Positions 50,061-61,508 of a stretch of DNA of 64,000 nucleotides are shown piece by piece (the first letter of the stretch is position 1; each line of letters starts with the position of its first letter). Origin of the DNA: Diplosphaera chodatii (lineage: Eukaryota; Chlorophyta; Trebouxiophyceae; Prasiolales; Stichococcaceae); contig JAALGY010000035.1 of NCBI GenBank assembly GCA_032358165.1, positions 372,001 through 436,000 on the forward strand. The letters run 5' to 3'. The notes below the pieces were generated by a model. That model had not been told where the DNA came from. It ran no database searches and saw only the letters and a program-made list of their open reading frames with translations. The translations under genes were made by a program, and so were the position numbers.

Positions 50061-50895
50061 ATGTCGCAGATGGCCGACAGGGAGACCGACGCAGCGCCGA
50101 TGGCAGAGCCGGTGCCAGACGCGGCGCCAGCGCCCAAGAAGCCCGGCAAGAAGCAGTACCAGCGGATAGACCCGCCCAGTATGGATGCCATGATGCAGGA
50201 GGAATTCATGAACAACTGCGCCACGCGCACGGTGTTGTCAGGGGTCATGGGCCTGGGCCTGGGTGTACTGTTTGGAGTCTTCATGGGCAGCATGGACGGC
50301 GCGGTGAGCGGTTTCCCTGTGGTGCACCTACCATGCTTTACACGCTGCTGGTCGAGCGGTGGCCGCATGACGGCTGGTTGACAACATGCACCCGGGGTGG
50401 ATATTCATTGTGGATGAAGTGGCGCTGCAGCCCTTCCACGCTCATTCTCTGCAGGGCGTGGGGTTGGACAGCAGCATGGCAGCAGCCCCAGAGAAGCAGA
50501 CAGTGCGGCAGGTGGCGCGGCAGATGGTGTCCAACATCCGGTCGCGCAGCGTGTAAGTGGAGCATTCAAACGTTCTATGCTGCCTTCCCTCTCGGCACTA
50601 AGGGCTACCTGCAATGGCACTTGCACGAAGGCCAGAGTGGCAGTGTCGGACCTCTCCTATGCTGACATGCATCAGGACGTATGCAAAGGGCTTTGGAGCG
50701 GTGGGCGCCATCTTCGCCGGGTCGGAGTGCGTCGTCGAAAAGGCGCGCGCGAAGCACGACATGTACAACAGCGTCTACGCGGGCTGCTTCACGGGGGGCG
50801 CGCTCGCGGCGCGGGCAGGGCCCCAGGCGATGTGCGCGGGGTGTGCCACCTTTGCCGCCTTCTCAGCCATGATAGACCACTTCATGGATCACTAG
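50061..50895 (+). CDS. TIM22: Tim22-type mitochondrial inner-membrane translocase subunit
   Basis: Tim22 forms the inner-membrane channel inserting carrier proteins. Three exons (50061-50303, 50455-50552, 50676-50895) join in frame to 186 aa. The protein starts MSQMADRETDAAPMAE, followed by an Ala/Pro/Lys-rich head, MQEEFMNNCATRTVLSGVMGLGLG and the first membrane segment VLFGVFMGSMDGA. After a linker with VARQMVSNIRSRSV comes TYAKGFGAVGAIFAGSECVVEKARAKHDMYNSVYAG, typical of the Tim17/22/23 family. Then follow CFTGGALAARAGPQAM and a last hydrophobic stretch ending DHFMDH. Four membrane segments are expected. The Arg-rich loop and KxDxYNS motif favour Tim22 over Tim17 or Tim23. ATG 50070 is an alternative start. 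Confidence 0.92.
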
Positions 50896-51128
50896 GCCCG
50901 CGAGGAGGGTGCAGAGGTGAAGTTCGGGGCATATGCATAGAGCATATGCTGTGGGGGGTCGTACGTGCAGCTCATCGATACCATTATGCATGTGAGAGCC
51001 CAATTCTTTTTGGTGACATTGGATTGTCTTTTGCAAGCTCAGCGCAGTAATTCGGACTTCAGCAATCTGTGCCTGTCTGTGTCAGTGCAAAGCTACATGC
51101 AGGAGCGCACACCTTCAGTCCTCCCAGG

Positions 51129-54043
51129 TCATTGGCCTACTGGCTGCGTGCCATGCATTCTGAGATCCTGTGCAATGGCGGCTACAGACTGCTGGTCGGC
51201 CTCGTGCTGCCGCTGCAGCCGTGCCAGCTCATCATCCCTCTGCTGCTGTGCCTTGCTCAACCAGCTACTGCTGTTATTGGCGGCGGCAGCGGCGCCGCTG
51301 GCAACCATATCAGGAGCGCCACCAGCATTGCAAGTCAGCCGGCCCTGAAGTAGTAAGGCGGAGGCTCAAGGATATGCCAGGCAGTGTGCCACTGTCTAGC
51401 ACTGGCATTGCAACGAGAAAGCAACGCCCTTTCAGCTGCATACGGGCACCTGAGCTGACTGTGTGAGCCGCGCTGTTGACGCTGGCCGCTGAATGCACTT
51501 GGCGAAGCTCATTGCGCGCTCCCGTGCCGTCAGCGGCCGCTGTGCTGACTTCTTCCCTGCCTGCTGCGCTGCAATGGCCTCCTGCACAGGGCGGCATCCA
51601 CTGTCAGAACCTGCGCGTAACATGCCCTCTGCGTACGCACATCACACATGCACATCCGTTCCGATTCAGCTGGCAAGTGCGTGAAGCAAGTGGCAATGCG
51701 ACCCTTGAACTCTCGTACAAGAGGTTACCTGCCGCTCATGATTCTGCTTGGCAGTGCGGCGGCCGAACTCCTGCACTCGCTGCCGAGCCTGCAGTTTAGT
51801 TTCCAGCTGTTCGTCTGGCACCGGTCCAAGCAGTCCAAGCTCCCAGTACTTCGGCATATGCTTTGCATCGTAGTTCTTCTGCCGAAACTCCTCCTGCATG
51901 CCAGCAAGCAGCACACGTGGAAACCGAGCCCACCCAGCTCCACTGTTCTCTTGCAAGTTACCAAAAATTGGGTCACTGGCGGTTCATTTCGTCCGAGTCC
52001 CTACCTGTGTGAATGGGCGGAAGTCCACAGGCCGGGGCTTGCGGTCAAAGGCCAGCGTTGGGATGCGGCTGTTGCTGGGCTCGTCTGCTACATCTGCATC
52101 AGTTTTTGATTCAACCTGACCAGAGCTCTGCTGTGCCAACGAGCTTTGCTGGTTCTGACCGGGCTGTATGGCAGGATTGCCTCCTGCTGTGTATGGTGCT
52201 GACATGTCTGCATCATCCCAAAACCCTGCTCGGACTGCGCCACTGACATCAGGCACCCAAGCTGATGGTATGTGCGCAGCGTTGTGTGGCGTCATGGGAC
52301 AGACCGCCGGCATTGGCTGCGTTGGAAGCTGTGTGGCTGTGACCTGCCCCTCGGACTGCTGCATCATATCGATGCCACCCGACATGCCGCCGTATGTATG
52401 CTGCTGTGGATCAGGCTGGTGCCTGCTGGACCGTTCATCCAGCCCAGGAGGCAAATGCTGCTGCTGGTTCTGCTGCATCTGCTGCTGATAGAGCTGCTGC
52501 TGCTGAAGGGCCATCTGCTGCTCCTGCACCTGTTGGTCCTGCAGCTGCTGTTGTTGCAGCCAGTAGTGCTGCATTGCCTGCTGCTGCCAGAGCGCCGCCT
52601 GCTGTGACATAGCCTGCTGAAACAGATCTGCCTGTGCTATGCTCTGTGCGTAATGTTGTTGTTGTGAGGCAGACTGCTGCACACAAGACTGCTCTGGGGC
52701 AGGCTGCTGCGCTTGCCTCTGCCAAGGTCCTGCTGCATGTGGTACGTGCTTGCCATCCTGAGCTGCTGCTTTTCGGAGAGCAGCAGTCCTTGATGTGCCA
52801 GATACCTTCCGTGAGGTTGTCATCCGGCGCTGATGCTGTGCAGCCGGCAGCTCGTGAACAGGCTGCTGTGCCTGCTGCCAGCTGGGGGGCTGTAGCGCTG
52901 ATTCCGCAGCAGAGAACGCCGCCCACTGCTGCGGGTGCTGCAGTGCCTGCCACTGCTGCGGCTCACATGCCTGCTGCATTGCTTGCTGCCATTCCTGTAC
53001 TGCACTTCCGTCCTGCCATTGTGCAGCAGCGGCATCGTGGCTATACCCCCGCTGCATTCCCTGCGACAATTGCTCCAGTTGAGACGCTGGCGGTTGCACC
53101 TGCTGCTGCTGTTGCACCTGCTGCTGCGGCTGCCAGCCTGCATCAGCGTTGTGCGGTACTGCGAAACCAGCCACAGGCTGTTGCCAGCCTGGTACTGCAG
53201 CCCCGCTAGCATACATCAGCTGCAGCTGTGCTTCTGGCTGCAGGGGGACAACTCCGAGCCATGGCTGCTGGGTATCTTCGGCAGGTAACTGCAATCCATC
53301 CCGTAGGAGTTGCGCTTGAGATAATCCTGGCTGACTGGGTGCACTGCCGGCGGTGCTGTGAGCCGCCACCGCTGCATTTGGGGCAACGGCGACAGCACTG
53401 TCTGACGCTGCAAGGTGCCGCCAAATGCGTTGCATCAGCTCAACTGCTGCACCCTCCTCACATAGCATGACCCTGTTAGCCATTCGTTCGTCGACCGCCA
53501 GCCCGATCCGCTATGTCATGCAAACATAAAACAAGTCAGTGACGACGTGAAACTCGGCGCCAGTGTGCTGCTGTATCCCTAGTCTGTGCATGATGCATCG
53601 TAGTGTGCAACAGCCCCACACGGCGATCGACAGCACAGGAGCCGCACCCTGAACAGCTTGAGCAGCAGGTGCCAGTTGGCGTCCTTCAGCGGTAGGCTGC
53701 TGACATTCTCGAAGCTGTGCAGCGGCACCAAGTCCGGAAAGTATCGCGCCAGGATCTCCGCGACAACGCACCCATTCGCCAGGTCCCTGCTGATAGCGTC
53801 TTAAGTTCGATAGTAATGCATACGGCACGGTGAAACACCTACGGGAGTATTTCGACGAACCCTGCGGTGACCATGTCACCCACAACACCGTGTCGGTGAC
53901 TTGGCGCGCGCCGGATGCGAGGCATGCGGGCCGACCTTTACAGTGCCATTTGCATCGTGAGCTCGCCTTTTGGGGATCTTGATGTCGACAGACAGCTCGA
54001 GGGTCCGGACCCAGGCCGCGACTTCGGCTTCGAACGCTGCCAT
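51129..54043 (-). CDS. Calponin-homology (SPATA4/CLAMP-like) protein with Gln-rich middle
   Basis: Exons: 53967-54043, 53648-53786, 52005-53510, 51729-51893, a fifth starting at 51581, and a last one of about 51129-51342. The N-terminus is a CH_2/CLAMP-type domain: AAFEAEVAAWVRTLELSVDIKIPKR, RDLANGCVVAEILARYFPDL, LHSFENVSSLPLKDANWHLLLKLF and GLAVDERMANRVMLCEEGAAVELM. SFEN...NW resembles SPATA4, a cilium and sperm-tail protein. A ~350-residue Gln/Ala-rich region encoded by CTG-type repeats follows. The C-terminal part is again ordered: PRPVDFRPFTQ, KHMPKYWELGLLGPVPDE, LTARERAMSFAK and RDDELARLQRQHEADQQSVAAIAQ. Intron 1 has a GC donor (AAAG|GCGAGC), required to keep KR|DLANG in frame. A flagellar or microtubule role is inference from family. 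The exon 5 donor could not be fixed. Confidence 0.8.
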
Positions 54044-54330
54044 GTCACGGACTTCACTGCCAGAAATTTGCGGGAGCTGACCGTACAGCTTGCAGCGCTC
54101 TGAACTTGCCGTGTGCGGATGAATTTGACACGCAAAATGCCGATATCAGCGTCTGCTTAGCCCTGAGCAATATTTGTGAGATGCAAGTCACGTGAGTAAC
54201 GTTGCTGTGCACCAACTCAGCAGCCAAGTTGTGTCCTGCAGCCTCTTGACCCACAGGGCATTGATTGCTGACCGTGAAACGTCACGATGATCAACCCACT
54301 TGCGCTCTGTCATCGTCCACTCCCTCATTG
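54044..54330. other. Short gap between divergent genes
   Basis: About 290 bp separate the CH-domain gene start (-) from the proposed TilS start (+), the tightest head-to-head spacing in the window. TilS may have an upstream first exon here. Confidence 0.5.
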
Positions 54331-56172
54331 ATGAGCCTGCTGCAGCACTTTGCCAGGCAACTGCAGGTGCACGGTCTGTCACCCAGCCAGAAGGTCGCCG
54401 TTGCGGTGTCTGGAGGTTCAGACAGCCTTGCTCTCGCGCTGCTGACGGCCTGGTGGCGGGGACACGGTGCGTGACACACCCAGTTGGGCCCTGCCACTGT
54501 GGTGTTCAGCAGACTGCGTCACAGGATCGGCCATCGTGTGTGCGTAGGTGGCATACCCGAGCCTCTCGCGTCTGTTCGTGTCTCGCATGAGCTGCCACAT
54601 CAGGCTGCAGCGGCGACTAGCCCGCCGCAAGAGCTACTGCACGCTGCCGAGATCATCCTACAGCGGCGGCGTGCTGCGCCCGGGCCAGCGCCTCTCGCAG
54701 CAGACAAGCAGCGTGCCTGTTGGGTTCCGCTGCAGCACCGTAGCACATTTTCAGCTGACTTCCCCGTCCACGAGGCTGCTGCGCGCGAGCCGGCATACGC
54801 AGTCATTGTGGACCATGCACTCCGGCCGGAGAGCGCAGCGGAAGCAGCGGCAACGGCCGAGATGGTGGGAGCCTGGGGCCTGCAGCCGCTGGTCCTGCAG
54901 GCTGAATGGCCGCAGGGCAGGCCGCGGCATGGGAGCCTCATGAGAGCAGCACGCGCGGCGCGCCAACGACTGTATCAGCAGGCATGCCGACAGCATGGCA
55001 TCACCGACCTGCTTGTCGGTCACCAAGCAGGTGCACATGTTTCGGTGCTGATCAGAAATGCAATGCACCGGTGATCTGGTGTCGGTGGGCGATCTTGCAC
55101 CATACAACAGAAGCCTGCACTCTGGTGTGATGTGCTGCAGATGATCAGGCGGAGACCTTCCTGATACGGCTGTCACGTGGGAGCGGCATCGCCGGCATCG
55201 CCGGCATGATGCCGGCCTGGCGCCTGCCCACAGACCATGCTGAGGAAGGTTCCACTGCTGCAGCTGGGTCATCAGTGAGCAGTGACACGCCCTTGCATGC
55301 GGACGATGCACAGCAGGCACACGTCGGCAGCGGCGGCATTGGTGATGGGGGCTGCAGCAGCAGCAGCGGCCAGCAGCACAGCCTCAGGGTCTTGAGGCCG
55401 CTGCTGGGCGTGGGGCGCAGCCAGCTGCAGGCGCTGCTGCGGCGCTGCAGGGTGGCCTGGGTGGACGACCCCACGAACGCGGACATCTCCTACAGCCGCA
55501 ATGCCATCCGCTCCCTACTGTCTCAGGCACCCCTGCAGCAGCAGACGCCGCAGCTCAGCACTGCACCTGGGCAACATGCAGGCAGCCTCTGCGGCCATGC
55601 CAGAGACACCAGCGACGCAGTCACAGGCGGACCAGCGACTGCTGCCGATCTGCTGGCGCTTCCTGCAGCCGACCCTGCTGCACCCGCGGTGCTGCGCGAC
55701 ATACTCCGCCTGCAGGAGCGGTGCGCCGCGGTGACTGACGAGCTGGACCGGCAGTCCGCCGCCCTGCTCGCGGCGTGCGCCCCACACTACCTGCAGCTGC
55801 ACCGCCCGCCGGGCAGCATCGCCCTGGCGCTGACGCCGCTGCTGGCGGCTCCTCACACTGTCGCTGTGCACGTGCTTGCGGCCGTGCTGCAGGTGGTTCG
55901 GTCAGCGCGCCTTTGCATGCGCTGTAGCACTTGCCAGCCTGAGCATTCACCCGCAAGATATTGCTGACATTGGTGCTGACACTCTGCTGGCCATGCAGGC
56001 TGTGTCGGGGGCGCCAGCGCCGCCCAAGCTGCAGCTGGTGGTGAAGCTGCTTCAGGCATTGCGGGGCGGGTCGCCAATCTTGCAGCGGAACATTTGCGGC
56101 TGCTGTGTGGCTGTTGCTCGCCAAGGTGCTGGCCGTGCAGAGGTGGTCAGCATTGAGCCGCGCAAGCTATAG
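54331..56172 (+). CDS. TILS: tRNA(Ile)-lysidine synthetase, plastid type
   Basis: TilS converts C34 of tRNA-Ile(CAU) to lysidine so that it reads AUA; in eukaryotes it serves plastid translation. The first exon (to 54466) starts MSLLQHFARQLQVHGLSPSQ and has the ATP-pyrophosphatase loop VAVSGGSDSLALAL. A second exon, ending 55030, reads YAVIVDHALRPESAAEA and ITDLLVGHQ. The third (55141-55892) begins ADDQAETFLIRLSRGSGIAG, the other family signature, and has LRPLLGVGRSQLQ and WVDDPTNADISYSRN. The last exon (55999-56172) is KLQLVVKLLQALRGG to the TAG. Start codon and exon 2 acceptor are uncertain, and a transit peptide may lie on an upstream exon. About 45 Ser/Gly-rich residues interrupt the body after MMPAWRLP. 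It is convergent with CDC14. Confidence 0.92.
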
Positions 56173-56676
56173 CTACTCCGAAAGCAGAGCAGCTGGGGGG
56201 CCAAAGGTGGAAGACATAATAGGGACGTTATTGGGGAGACGCACTCACAAGCGGTAGCAGCATGCACGAGCGCTGATTGAAACAGACGGCAGCAGGACTG
56301 TCAGTTGCATAGGGTGTTGCTCTGACAGCCAATGACAGACAATGACAGGCCACATACCAACCTGAAACCAGTTCTGTCTACTGCACTGTCCAGTACATGG
56401 CATATATAGTGAGGCGACACTTGCAATAATACGCTACGCTATGCATGGCACACCCTAGCCCAGGAAAATGATGCAGAGTGATACCGTCAGATAAGACACT
56501 ACACAGCCTTTCTTGGCGCTGCTGTCATGTCTGACTCCATCTGGTAAGCAGCGGCAACACGATCCACCAGGCCCACTTGCATGAGCGGCCAGCTCTTGCC
56601 TCTATCAAGTCAAACCAGCAATGTCAGAAGAGCAAGCGCAGCAACGAACACGCCCACGGAACACTCGATGCTCGTG
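56173..56676. other. Intergenic gap between convergent genes
   Basis: About 500 bp between the TilS stop (+) and the CDC14 stop (-), AT-richer around 56340-56450. It should hold two 3' UTRs. Nothing else is seen. Confidence 0.55.
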
Positions 56677-59600
56677 CTAACTGCAGGAGCTGGCTGTTGG
56701 CTCTGCCGCAGCGATCTTCCAGCTGCTTGCAGCATCAGCGGCGCTGCCACAACTGCCGAAGTCCAGGCCACGTGCCACCTTGGGCACGCTGCTTTTCGGC
56801 GCCATGCCAGGAAGCACAAAACCCTTGCGCGGCTGTCCGTTGGCAGCCAGGTACCGCGGCGACGCCTTGGCAATGGCAATGGCTGCAATCGCGGGCTGGC
56901 GGCCCTCCTTCTCCGGTGACGCTGGCGGCGACCCCGATGCTGTGCTGCTGCTGGTGCGGCTGCGGGGCTGGTTGGCACCGTCCGCCCCAGCGCCGCTGCC
57001 GTCGCTGCTCATGCTGCTCCCACCCATGCCCATGATGTCCCGCAGCGCTGCCCGGAACCCAGCAGAGCGTGTCGTTGGCCCTGCCGACAGCGGCGACATG
57101 CCACCGGCAGTGCCTCTTGCCGACCTGCGCGCTGGGGTTGCGGGCACTGCAGCCGCTGCAACAGCCACCGCCTGCTCCACGGCTGCCTCGGCGGCCTGCT
57201 CTGCCGCTAGGGCGGCGCTCGCCGCTGCACCCGCGGCCAGCGGACCCTGCCCATCTGCAAATGGCGCCAGGCTGTCGGCAGCCAGCGCGGCTTCTGTCCA
57301 GGCCCGACCAGCCTTGGCATCCTGCGAGCATCATAACAGAAAACTATGCACTCACTCGTTGCTGACTGGAAGCCATCTGGGAAAGAACATGCAACTCCGC
57401 CCGGGCATCCTGCAGTCCGGCAAGTTTGTGACGGCAGGAAACAAGGCTGGCAAGCTAGATATTGAGCTGGCACTGTAGGCATATTCGCTCCGGGAACGAG
57501 GCAGACCTGCAGTGGCGATGCGATGGCGCCAGGCAACGGGCCAGGGCGTTCTGGGAGCTGCATGGCTGTGGCGGTGATGTCAATGACGCTGCGCTTCTTG
57601 CCAGAGGGCTGCTTTGCGTCGGCTGCCTTCGCCTGCAGGCAACATTAGGTGAACTGGTCTCAGTGAAGTGTGGGTTGACAAAATACTGACAGGTGTGCTG
57701 CACGATCGTTGCCACACTCTCTGAGCCTGGTAAGCCTGCTGGCAGTGCAGGCACCTTCTGGTTTGCACGAAACACATCGCCATGGCGCCACAGCTCCCGC
57801 TCGTTGATCTTCAGGAACGTCTGCTGCGGGCCGATGACGCTGCCGGGGCGGCAGATGCGGATGTATGCAATTGCCTGCTCCGCTGTGAAGCCATAGTGCT
57901 TCATGATGTAGCAACAAATCAAGACACCTGCAGTGCACGCATGCTTCCAAGTTGGCATTGCAATACATGACCTCCCGTTGCAACCTGTGCCTCGATCATG
58001 TGCCCATCACCTGCTCCATGACCCAGTTCAGCAGCACACCCCAGGGCTAGCACGACATGCAGCATGCCCCTGGACTTTCGTGTTGCGGGCGGGGCACCTG
58101 TGCGGCCCAGGCCGGCCTTGCAGTGGACCGCGACGCCGCCGGCCTCCCGCTCACAGATGTCCAGGAAGCGCAGCACGATGTCGTTGGTGGGGCAGCTGCC
58201 GTCCGGGAAGTACAGCTCGTGGTGCTCGAAGCCGCCGTCCCGGAACGCCTGCCCCTCGTACAGCTGCAGGAGGCAGAGCATGCGTATCGTGCTGACAGGT
58301 CGAGGAGCCATGACATGCCACACGGCGGCACTCAGGTTGCCATGAACACCGACTGAGCACCCAGACGCACGGCCTTGCAATGATAAGCCGGCACGGGGAT
58401 TGAGGCTCGTTTCAGCACCTTGTTGTTGAGGCGCACGACGGCGGAGACGCCGTGCTCCCGGAAGTAGCCCCAGTAGTCCTCGGGGGTGAAGGTGCGGTAG
58501 CCCCACAGCACCTTGGCCACAGCCGTCGGCCCCGCAAACGCCAGCAGCTTGCCCGGCAGCACCCAGTTCAGGTCGCCGTTCTGCACCTGCATACACCGTG
58601 CTGCAATGGTCCTTGCCGGCTCCGCACTCTGCTGTGACGCCAGGATGGCTCTGGACAGTGAAACCCGGCAGCAAACCTGCTCATAGTGCTGGTATGCCTC
58701 CAAGTCAAAGGCCGAAGGGTTGCGCGTCCATGGCAGGAAGCCCGCCTTCTCGGCAGCGTGCATGGCCTGCGGCGTCACGCAATGCATGAATCAAGGCAGC
58801 AGCATGTAGCACATACAATTGGCACACACACGTGATGCACCCCACAGACCAGCCGCGGCACCGACAGTGGGAGACCCATGACCGCCATCATCGTCAGATG
58901 TGCGCGAACCTCGATGACGTGAAGGACGGTCAACGGGAGCATCGACTCGCCGGTCGAGGCGTCACGGAAGGTGTCATATGGCGCACCCCCTGCCAGCCGG
59001 CTATAGGCATCCGCCGGGGACGTGTTCATAAACAGTGTCTGGAAAATGCCGACCTGCAGAGCACAGCAGTCGATGCGATCCGCTCCCCGGTGATTTAGCG
59101 TTCAACTGCGATGCAGGGCAGTGTTCAACAGCTCCGACACTCGTGCGGTCCAAAGCTCACAAGGGCAGCTGCATTTGCCCGCTTCCAGGCGTGCGCCGCA
59201 GTATACAGATACACCATCTTCTCCTGGCTGGCCCCGGCCTGCAACACAAGCAGAAGCGGTCGGATCCTGCAGCCAGCGCTCTGTGTGCTCCACCGACCCG
59301 GGCATCAATGCTGCAGGCCACCTGGAGCAGGGAGGCGGTGCGGGTGCAGAACATGAAGGTGTGCCCCATGTTCAGCGGCCCGAAGTCGCCGTAGAAAGGC
59401 TCATACTCCTGCAGGTTGGTGCGATATGGTCAGGCTGACGCGCATGTCGGACCAACCGGAACCGAATCATGCACGGCTGGCAGTTTGGCGCCGCACCAGC
59501 TCGTCATCAATGCAGTACAGGATGTGTGCATCGCCGCAGGCGGCCTGCAGCTCCGTGAAGCTGGCTGCCGGTCCGCAGAGGAAGCCGAAGCGCCCAGGAA

Positions 59601-59933
59601 TGATCTCCAGCGCCTGTGTGACGAAAGCACTCAAGCCTCGTGTGGCAGTATGGAGGCTGTAATCGCCCAAGGGCTCTGCCGCTGACGTTTGGCTTGCAGA
59701 CAGCGGAGGTAGGACCCTGCAAGGTCTGCAACCTACAAGCGTACTTGTAAGCCAAAAGTCGCAACTTGACCCCAACAACGCCCGGAGCTGTGATCCCGAG
59801 GTCAGCACCTGACAACTCCGAGGACCCGTATAGCCAACGCTGACCTCTGGGGCGACGGAATAAATCATGCGTAGAGGTGCACAGCTACACACCTGATCCA
59901 ATTGGCGGTCGACGGCGGCCTCGGGCTGCCTCA
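56677..59933 (-). CDS. CDC14: CDC14 dual-specificity phosphatase
   Basis: CDC14 removes phosphate from Ser-Pro sites of CDK substrates in late mitosis and cytokinesis; in ciliates and animals it is also linked to cilia. The start exon (59892-59933) is [14 protein letters not shown]. It is followed by [66 protein letters not shown] and [11 protein letters not shown], then [18 protein letters not shown] and [16 protein letters not shown]. The active-site loop is [13 protein letters not shown] (Cys nucleophile, Arg), completed by [15 protein letters not shown], and followed by [18 protein letters not shown]. The C-terminal ~200 residues (56677-57300) are Ala/Ser/Pro/Arg-rich, low complexity and probably regulatory. 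Land plants generally lack CDC14 while many algae keep it. The exact last two introns are less certain. Confidence 0.95.
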
Positions 59934-60281
59934 TGGCGCCGGGTCGGCCGACTGCTCTGCCCTTTGGCCCCAACCGACAACGGCAACACAACCGGATCGG
60001 TCGCCGCAGCGGGTGGGACGGGTCACTGTGAGGCTATCAAACCATTGAAGGAAGATGACTGTGGCCGAAGCTCCTGAACCCAATCAGGGCGACTGTGCAC
60101 CTCTGCCAGACCACGAAATGATCTGGCGTTGGTGGAAGTTGTCAGCTCAACTGTCTGACAGGCTGCTTCCGGCGTCCATAACTAACATGACGTCAGGCGT
60201 CGTGGATGTCCACATTGACCCTTGTCACGGCTTCGCTGCGCTCCAATCTCCCATCGATCAAAGCGTCAGAGCGCAGCCAAC
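59934..60281. other. Intergenic gap between divergent genes
   Basis: About 350 bp separate the CDC14 start (-) from the first hydrolase start (+). A promoter for the hydrolase must lie here, which matters if that gene arose as a retrocopy. Confidence 0.55.
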
Positions 60282-60980
60282 ATGGAGAAGATCACCTTCG
60301 GTGACAACATTCCCGGCTACATCTACGGACCTGAGGATGCGCCTGGGGTCGTCATGCTGCAGGAGTGGTGGGGCTTCACAAGCGAGCTGGAGAAGCAGGC
60401 CATCAACCTGAGCGAGAGGGGCGGGTACCGGGTCCTGGTGCCGGACCTGTACAAGGGCAAGGTCGGGGCTGACAAGGAGGAGGCGCACCACCTGATGGAC
60501 AACCTGGACTGGCCCAACGCCAGGGAGGAGATCAGGGCGGCGGCGGACCACCTGGGCAAGAACGGCAAGAAGGTGGGGGTGGTCGGCTTCTGCATGGGCG
60601 GCGCCCTCGCACTGATTGGCGCCCAGCACGCCAACGTGGCCGCTGCTGCGCCGTTCTACGGCACCCCTCAGGAGCAGATCTGCCAGGTGGAGAAGATCAA
60701 GGTGCCGGTGCTGCTGCAAGCGGGTGAGGATGATTCGATGGAGGGGTTTTCCACTCCCAAGGAGACCAAGGCCGTGGCAGAGAAGATTAAGGCGGCTGGC
60801 GGCAGTATCGAGTTCCACCTGTACCCCAAGGTCGGGCATGCGTACATGAACGGCTTCACAGCGGAGGCGGTCAAGAAAATGGAGGCCATGAACTTCCCGC
60901 GGCCGGACAACCTGCAGGAGGTGCAGGAGCAGAGCTGGTCGCGGCTGCTGGACTTCTTCAAGAAGCACCTGGATGCTTGA
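60282..60980 (+). CDS. Dienelactone hydrolase family protein, intronless copy
   Basis: A single uninterrupted frame of 232 aa starts MEKITFGDNIPGYIYGPEDA. It has the alpha/beta-hydrolase features of the family: QEWWGF, GYRVLVPDLYKG, the nucleophile elbow VGFCMGGALAL (Cys), AGEDDSM (Asp) and GHAYMNGF (His). Family members hydrolyse dienelactone or related esters; the natural substrate in algae is unknown. No targeting peptide is seen. It lies 528 bp upstream of a same-strand paralogue that shares its length and motifs but has ten exons, and it is the only complete gene in the window without an intron. Codons are strongly GC-ending (AAG, CTG, GTC), more so than in the paralogue. Confidence 0.95.
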   Translation: MEKITFGDNIPGYIYGPEDAPGVVMLQEWWGFTSELEKQAINLSERGGYRVLVPDLYKGKVGADKEEAHHLMDNLDWPNAREEIRAAADHLGKNGKKVGVVGFCMGGALALIGAQHANVAAAAPFYGTPQEQICQVEKIKVPVLLQAGEDDSMEGFSTPKETKAVAEKIKAAGGSIEFHLYPKVGHAYMNGFTAEAVKKMEAMNFPRPDNLQEVQEQSWSRLLDFFKKHLDA

Positions 60981-61508
60981 ACCAACTGAATTGTGCAGCT
61001 CCGCATCACTGTTCATTACTAGCTGTCCCCGTTCGGCGGTGCCATTGTTTTGCTGGGACTGCAGCGTATAGGTAGATAGAGCCAAACTCCGTTGTAGATA
61101 TATACAGCTGCACGCACATTCGAGTGCTTTGAGGTGTAGATCGCCAGGCTGCACTGCAGGCTGTAAATCTGATGACTGATGGCTTCTCACCAGGTCCTAC
61201 TCACATGCATGCTTTGTGCAGAGGTGCAGCTGGTCCACACGCGCTGAACCTACCTGTGCACGCAATGCAGCTCTCTGTCAAGTATATGCAGTCCAATCAG
61301 ACCAGCCTGGTGCAACCGCACGGCGTTGTGCTGAGATCTACACGTGCATTTACGCGCTCCAGTCGTCGGCGTTCTTCGTGAGTTCAACACTGCTGACTGG
61401 CAAGTGCAGTTGAGACTTCACATTAAACTCTGACAGAGCTCCGTGTTGATCCTGTTGCGCCTTGGCATTGCGGTGGGCAGCCGCTTGTGGCTTACCTGCT
61501 TTGGCGCA
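60981..61508. other. Gap between the two hydrolase genes
   Basis: About 530 bp of 3' UTR and promoter sequence. I see no clear poly-A remnant or flanking direct repeat that would mark a retrocopy insertion. Confidence 0.5.

Noticed and set aside
56780..57478. A 232-codon plus-strand frame over the end of CDC14
   Set aside because: It is antisense to the Ala/Ser-rich C-terminal exon of CDC14. Its Ala/Pro-rich translation is what low-complexity GC-rich DNA gives on either strand.
60258..61190. A 310-codon minus-strand open frame over the intronless hydrolase
   Set aside because: It is antisense to a clear dienelactone hydrolase and its translation is Leu/His/Arg-rich with no domain. Strong GC bias at third codon positions keeps the opposite frame open.
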